The notes under the pieces were generated by a model. It worked only from the letters and a program-made list of their open reading frames with translations, did not search any database and was not told the DNA's origin. From a bacterium (GTDB lineage: Bacteria > Joyebacterota > Joyebacteria > Joyebacterales > Joyebacteraceae), in contig JALGZK010000013.1 in NCBI GenBank assembly GCA_025774935.1, forward strand, positions 1-64,000: a stretch of 64,000 nucleotides of DNA, read 5' to 3'. This document shows positions 63,140 to 64,000 of the stretch, in pieces. The position numbers were made by a program, and so were the translations under genes. Positions within the stretch are counted from its first letter, which is position 1, and each line of letters opens with the position of its first letter.

Positions 63140-64000
63140 AGTGTGCCGACTGCCCGATCCGCGGCGCCTACCGCGGACGCTGGGCCATGACCGCCCGACT
63201 TGAGAATGACGGGCAGCTTGTCGGTATGCTCTCCGTATCTATCTCCAAGAAGCGCGCCCGCGACTCGCGCGAGCACAGGCGCTTCCAGGAATTCGCATCT
63301 TCGCTCGGCGCCGAGCTCGGCTGCTCGATCACCGACCAGCGCTGCGCTCCTGTCGACGACGCCCTGATGATACTCGCGAGCGCCGCGGCCACTTCGCCGG
63401 GCGCCGGGTTCGTGACGGACCCGGGCGGGATCGTGAGACACGTTAACGCGTCCTGCCTGGAGCTCTGGGGGTACGAGGACCGGGAGGAGGTCGTCGGCCG
63501 GGCCGCTGCGACCCTCTGGGACTCGGAGGAGATCCACGCACTCGTCCAGAGCACGCTCGAGGAACAGGGCCGCTGGACGGGCACCCTCGCCGCGAAGCGA
63601 AAGGACCTCAGTCTGGTCGAGGTCGAGGCGTCGGCGCGGATAGTGACGAGCGAGGGCGGCGAGCCGCTCGGCGTCGCCTATTCATGCAGGCTCGTCGCGG
63701 GAGCCGGGTCGGACGACGAGTCCTCGGGCGAGAAGGCACTCGCGTCCGTGGGCGCATCGCCGGCATCGGACGACACCACATGGACGGCCACGGAGGCCGC
63801 GGCCGGCGGGAAGGGCGAGACGGACGGAGTCGAGACGCAGTCCGGCGCCCCGATGGACGCGGACGGAGCGGGGGTCGGACCCGATGCCCCCGAAGGCGGG
63901 ACGGGGCCGCCGGAACCGGGCGACCGTTCGTTGTCCGGCGGCAGAACACAGGATGCTCCGGAGACCACGCCCGGCGTCGCGGACGTCGTGCCTGACGCGG
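63136..64000 (+). CDS. GAF/PAS sensor, C-terminal piece (split GAF; runs off the window)
   Basis: An open frame of at least 288 codons that starts GTG at 63136, overlapping the previous stop (GTGA), and stays open to the window end. It begins with the second half of a GAF domain: KCADCPIRGAYRGRWAMTAR, then GQLVGMLSVSISKKRARDSR, matching ECGDCPLKPKHYGRGNLIVR in the adjacent kinase. A PAS domain follows at about residues 85-185 (GAGFVTDPGGIVRHVNASCL; LWGYEDREEVVGRAAATLWD). The rest is a low-complexity Ala/Gly/Asp/Glu linker. Any output domain lies outside. It has no separate ribosome-binding site beyond the overlap. Confidence 0.75.
   Translation, partial: MKCADCPIRGAYRGRWAMTARLENDGQLVGMLSVSISKKRARDSREHRRFQEFASSLGAELGCSITDQRCAPVDDALMILASAAATSPGAGFVTDPGGIVRHVNASCLELWGYEDREEVVGRAAATLWDSEEIHALVQSTLEEQGRWTGTLAAKRKDLSLVEVEASARIVTSEGGEPLGVAYSCRLVAGAGSDDESSGEKALASVGASPASDDTTWTATEAAAGGKGETDGVETQSGAPMDADGAGVGPDAPEGGTGPPEPGDRSLSGGRTQDAPETTPGVADVVPDA

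Overview
The window looks like chromosomal DNA of an uncultivated, GC-rich, double-membrane bacterium, most likely from one of the FCB-superphylum candidate phyla (Eisenbacteria/Krumholzibacteria-like). The evidence is three secreted proteins with FlgD-like Ig C-terminal sorting domains, an INYQG-type secreted protein, a TonB receptor, a Wzi-like porin and other outer-membrane barrels, multiheme cytochrome c, and a UbiA enzyme of the type tied to archaeal-like ether lipids in FCB bacteria. The phylum is an inference. I see no phage, IS element, CRISPR array, rRNA or tRNA.

Layout. 1-100 holds a piece of a second TonB-receptor gene. 320-4859 is a run of secreted proteins (FlgD-Ig, INYQG, seven FG-GAP/VCBS repeats, DNRLRE). 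5013-10117 (minus) carries a TonB receptor, a dodecaheme cytochrome, a GNAT acetyltransferase and a methyltransferase. 10415-19034 mixes secreted proteins, two methyltransferases, MarC, small membrane proteins and lipoproteins. 19305-26677 has pckA, an MXAN_6640-type metalloprotease, a GltS-like symporter, a YHS lipoprotein and a PP-loop enzyme. A gene-poor kilobase follows, then a PKD lipoprotein, a PAS/degenerate-GGDEF protein and another secreted protein. 32290-39849 (minus) is housekeeping: uvrB-nadC-birA-DUF3307-coaX, then groS-groL under a promoter overlapped by a CIRCE operator. 40045-48588 (minus) covers envelope genes (RodZ-like, DUF4139, uppP, UbiA, Wzi), a TPR protein and a response regulator/kinase pair. 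48903-52729 (plus) has mscS, mscL, a DUF3078 barrel and a LysM-M23 peptidase. The right end holds an HD protein, recG, rpmB, a partner-switch pair (RsbW-like kinase and STAS protein), a 1544-residue hybrid sensor kinase, and a GAF/PAS sensor split by a frame change at the window edge.

Three observations stand out. (1) Four unrelated secreted proteins end in the same ~16-residue tail, consensus PVExxTWGxIKxLYR, which looks like an undescribed C-terminal sorting or attachment signal used beside FlgD-Ig tails. (2) Three clear genes (a methyltransferase, the GltS-like symporter and recG) begin, by homology and Shine-Dalgarno spacing, at ATC codons with no better in-frame start. (3) Two genes are altered by frame changes: the GNAT gene loses its stop at a G9 run and reads into the cytochrome gene, and the last sensor is cut in two inside its GAF domain. 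Promoters of the TTGACA-N17/18-TATAAT type and hairpin terminators, one of them a dispersed 42-bp repeat, are readable at many gene borders.
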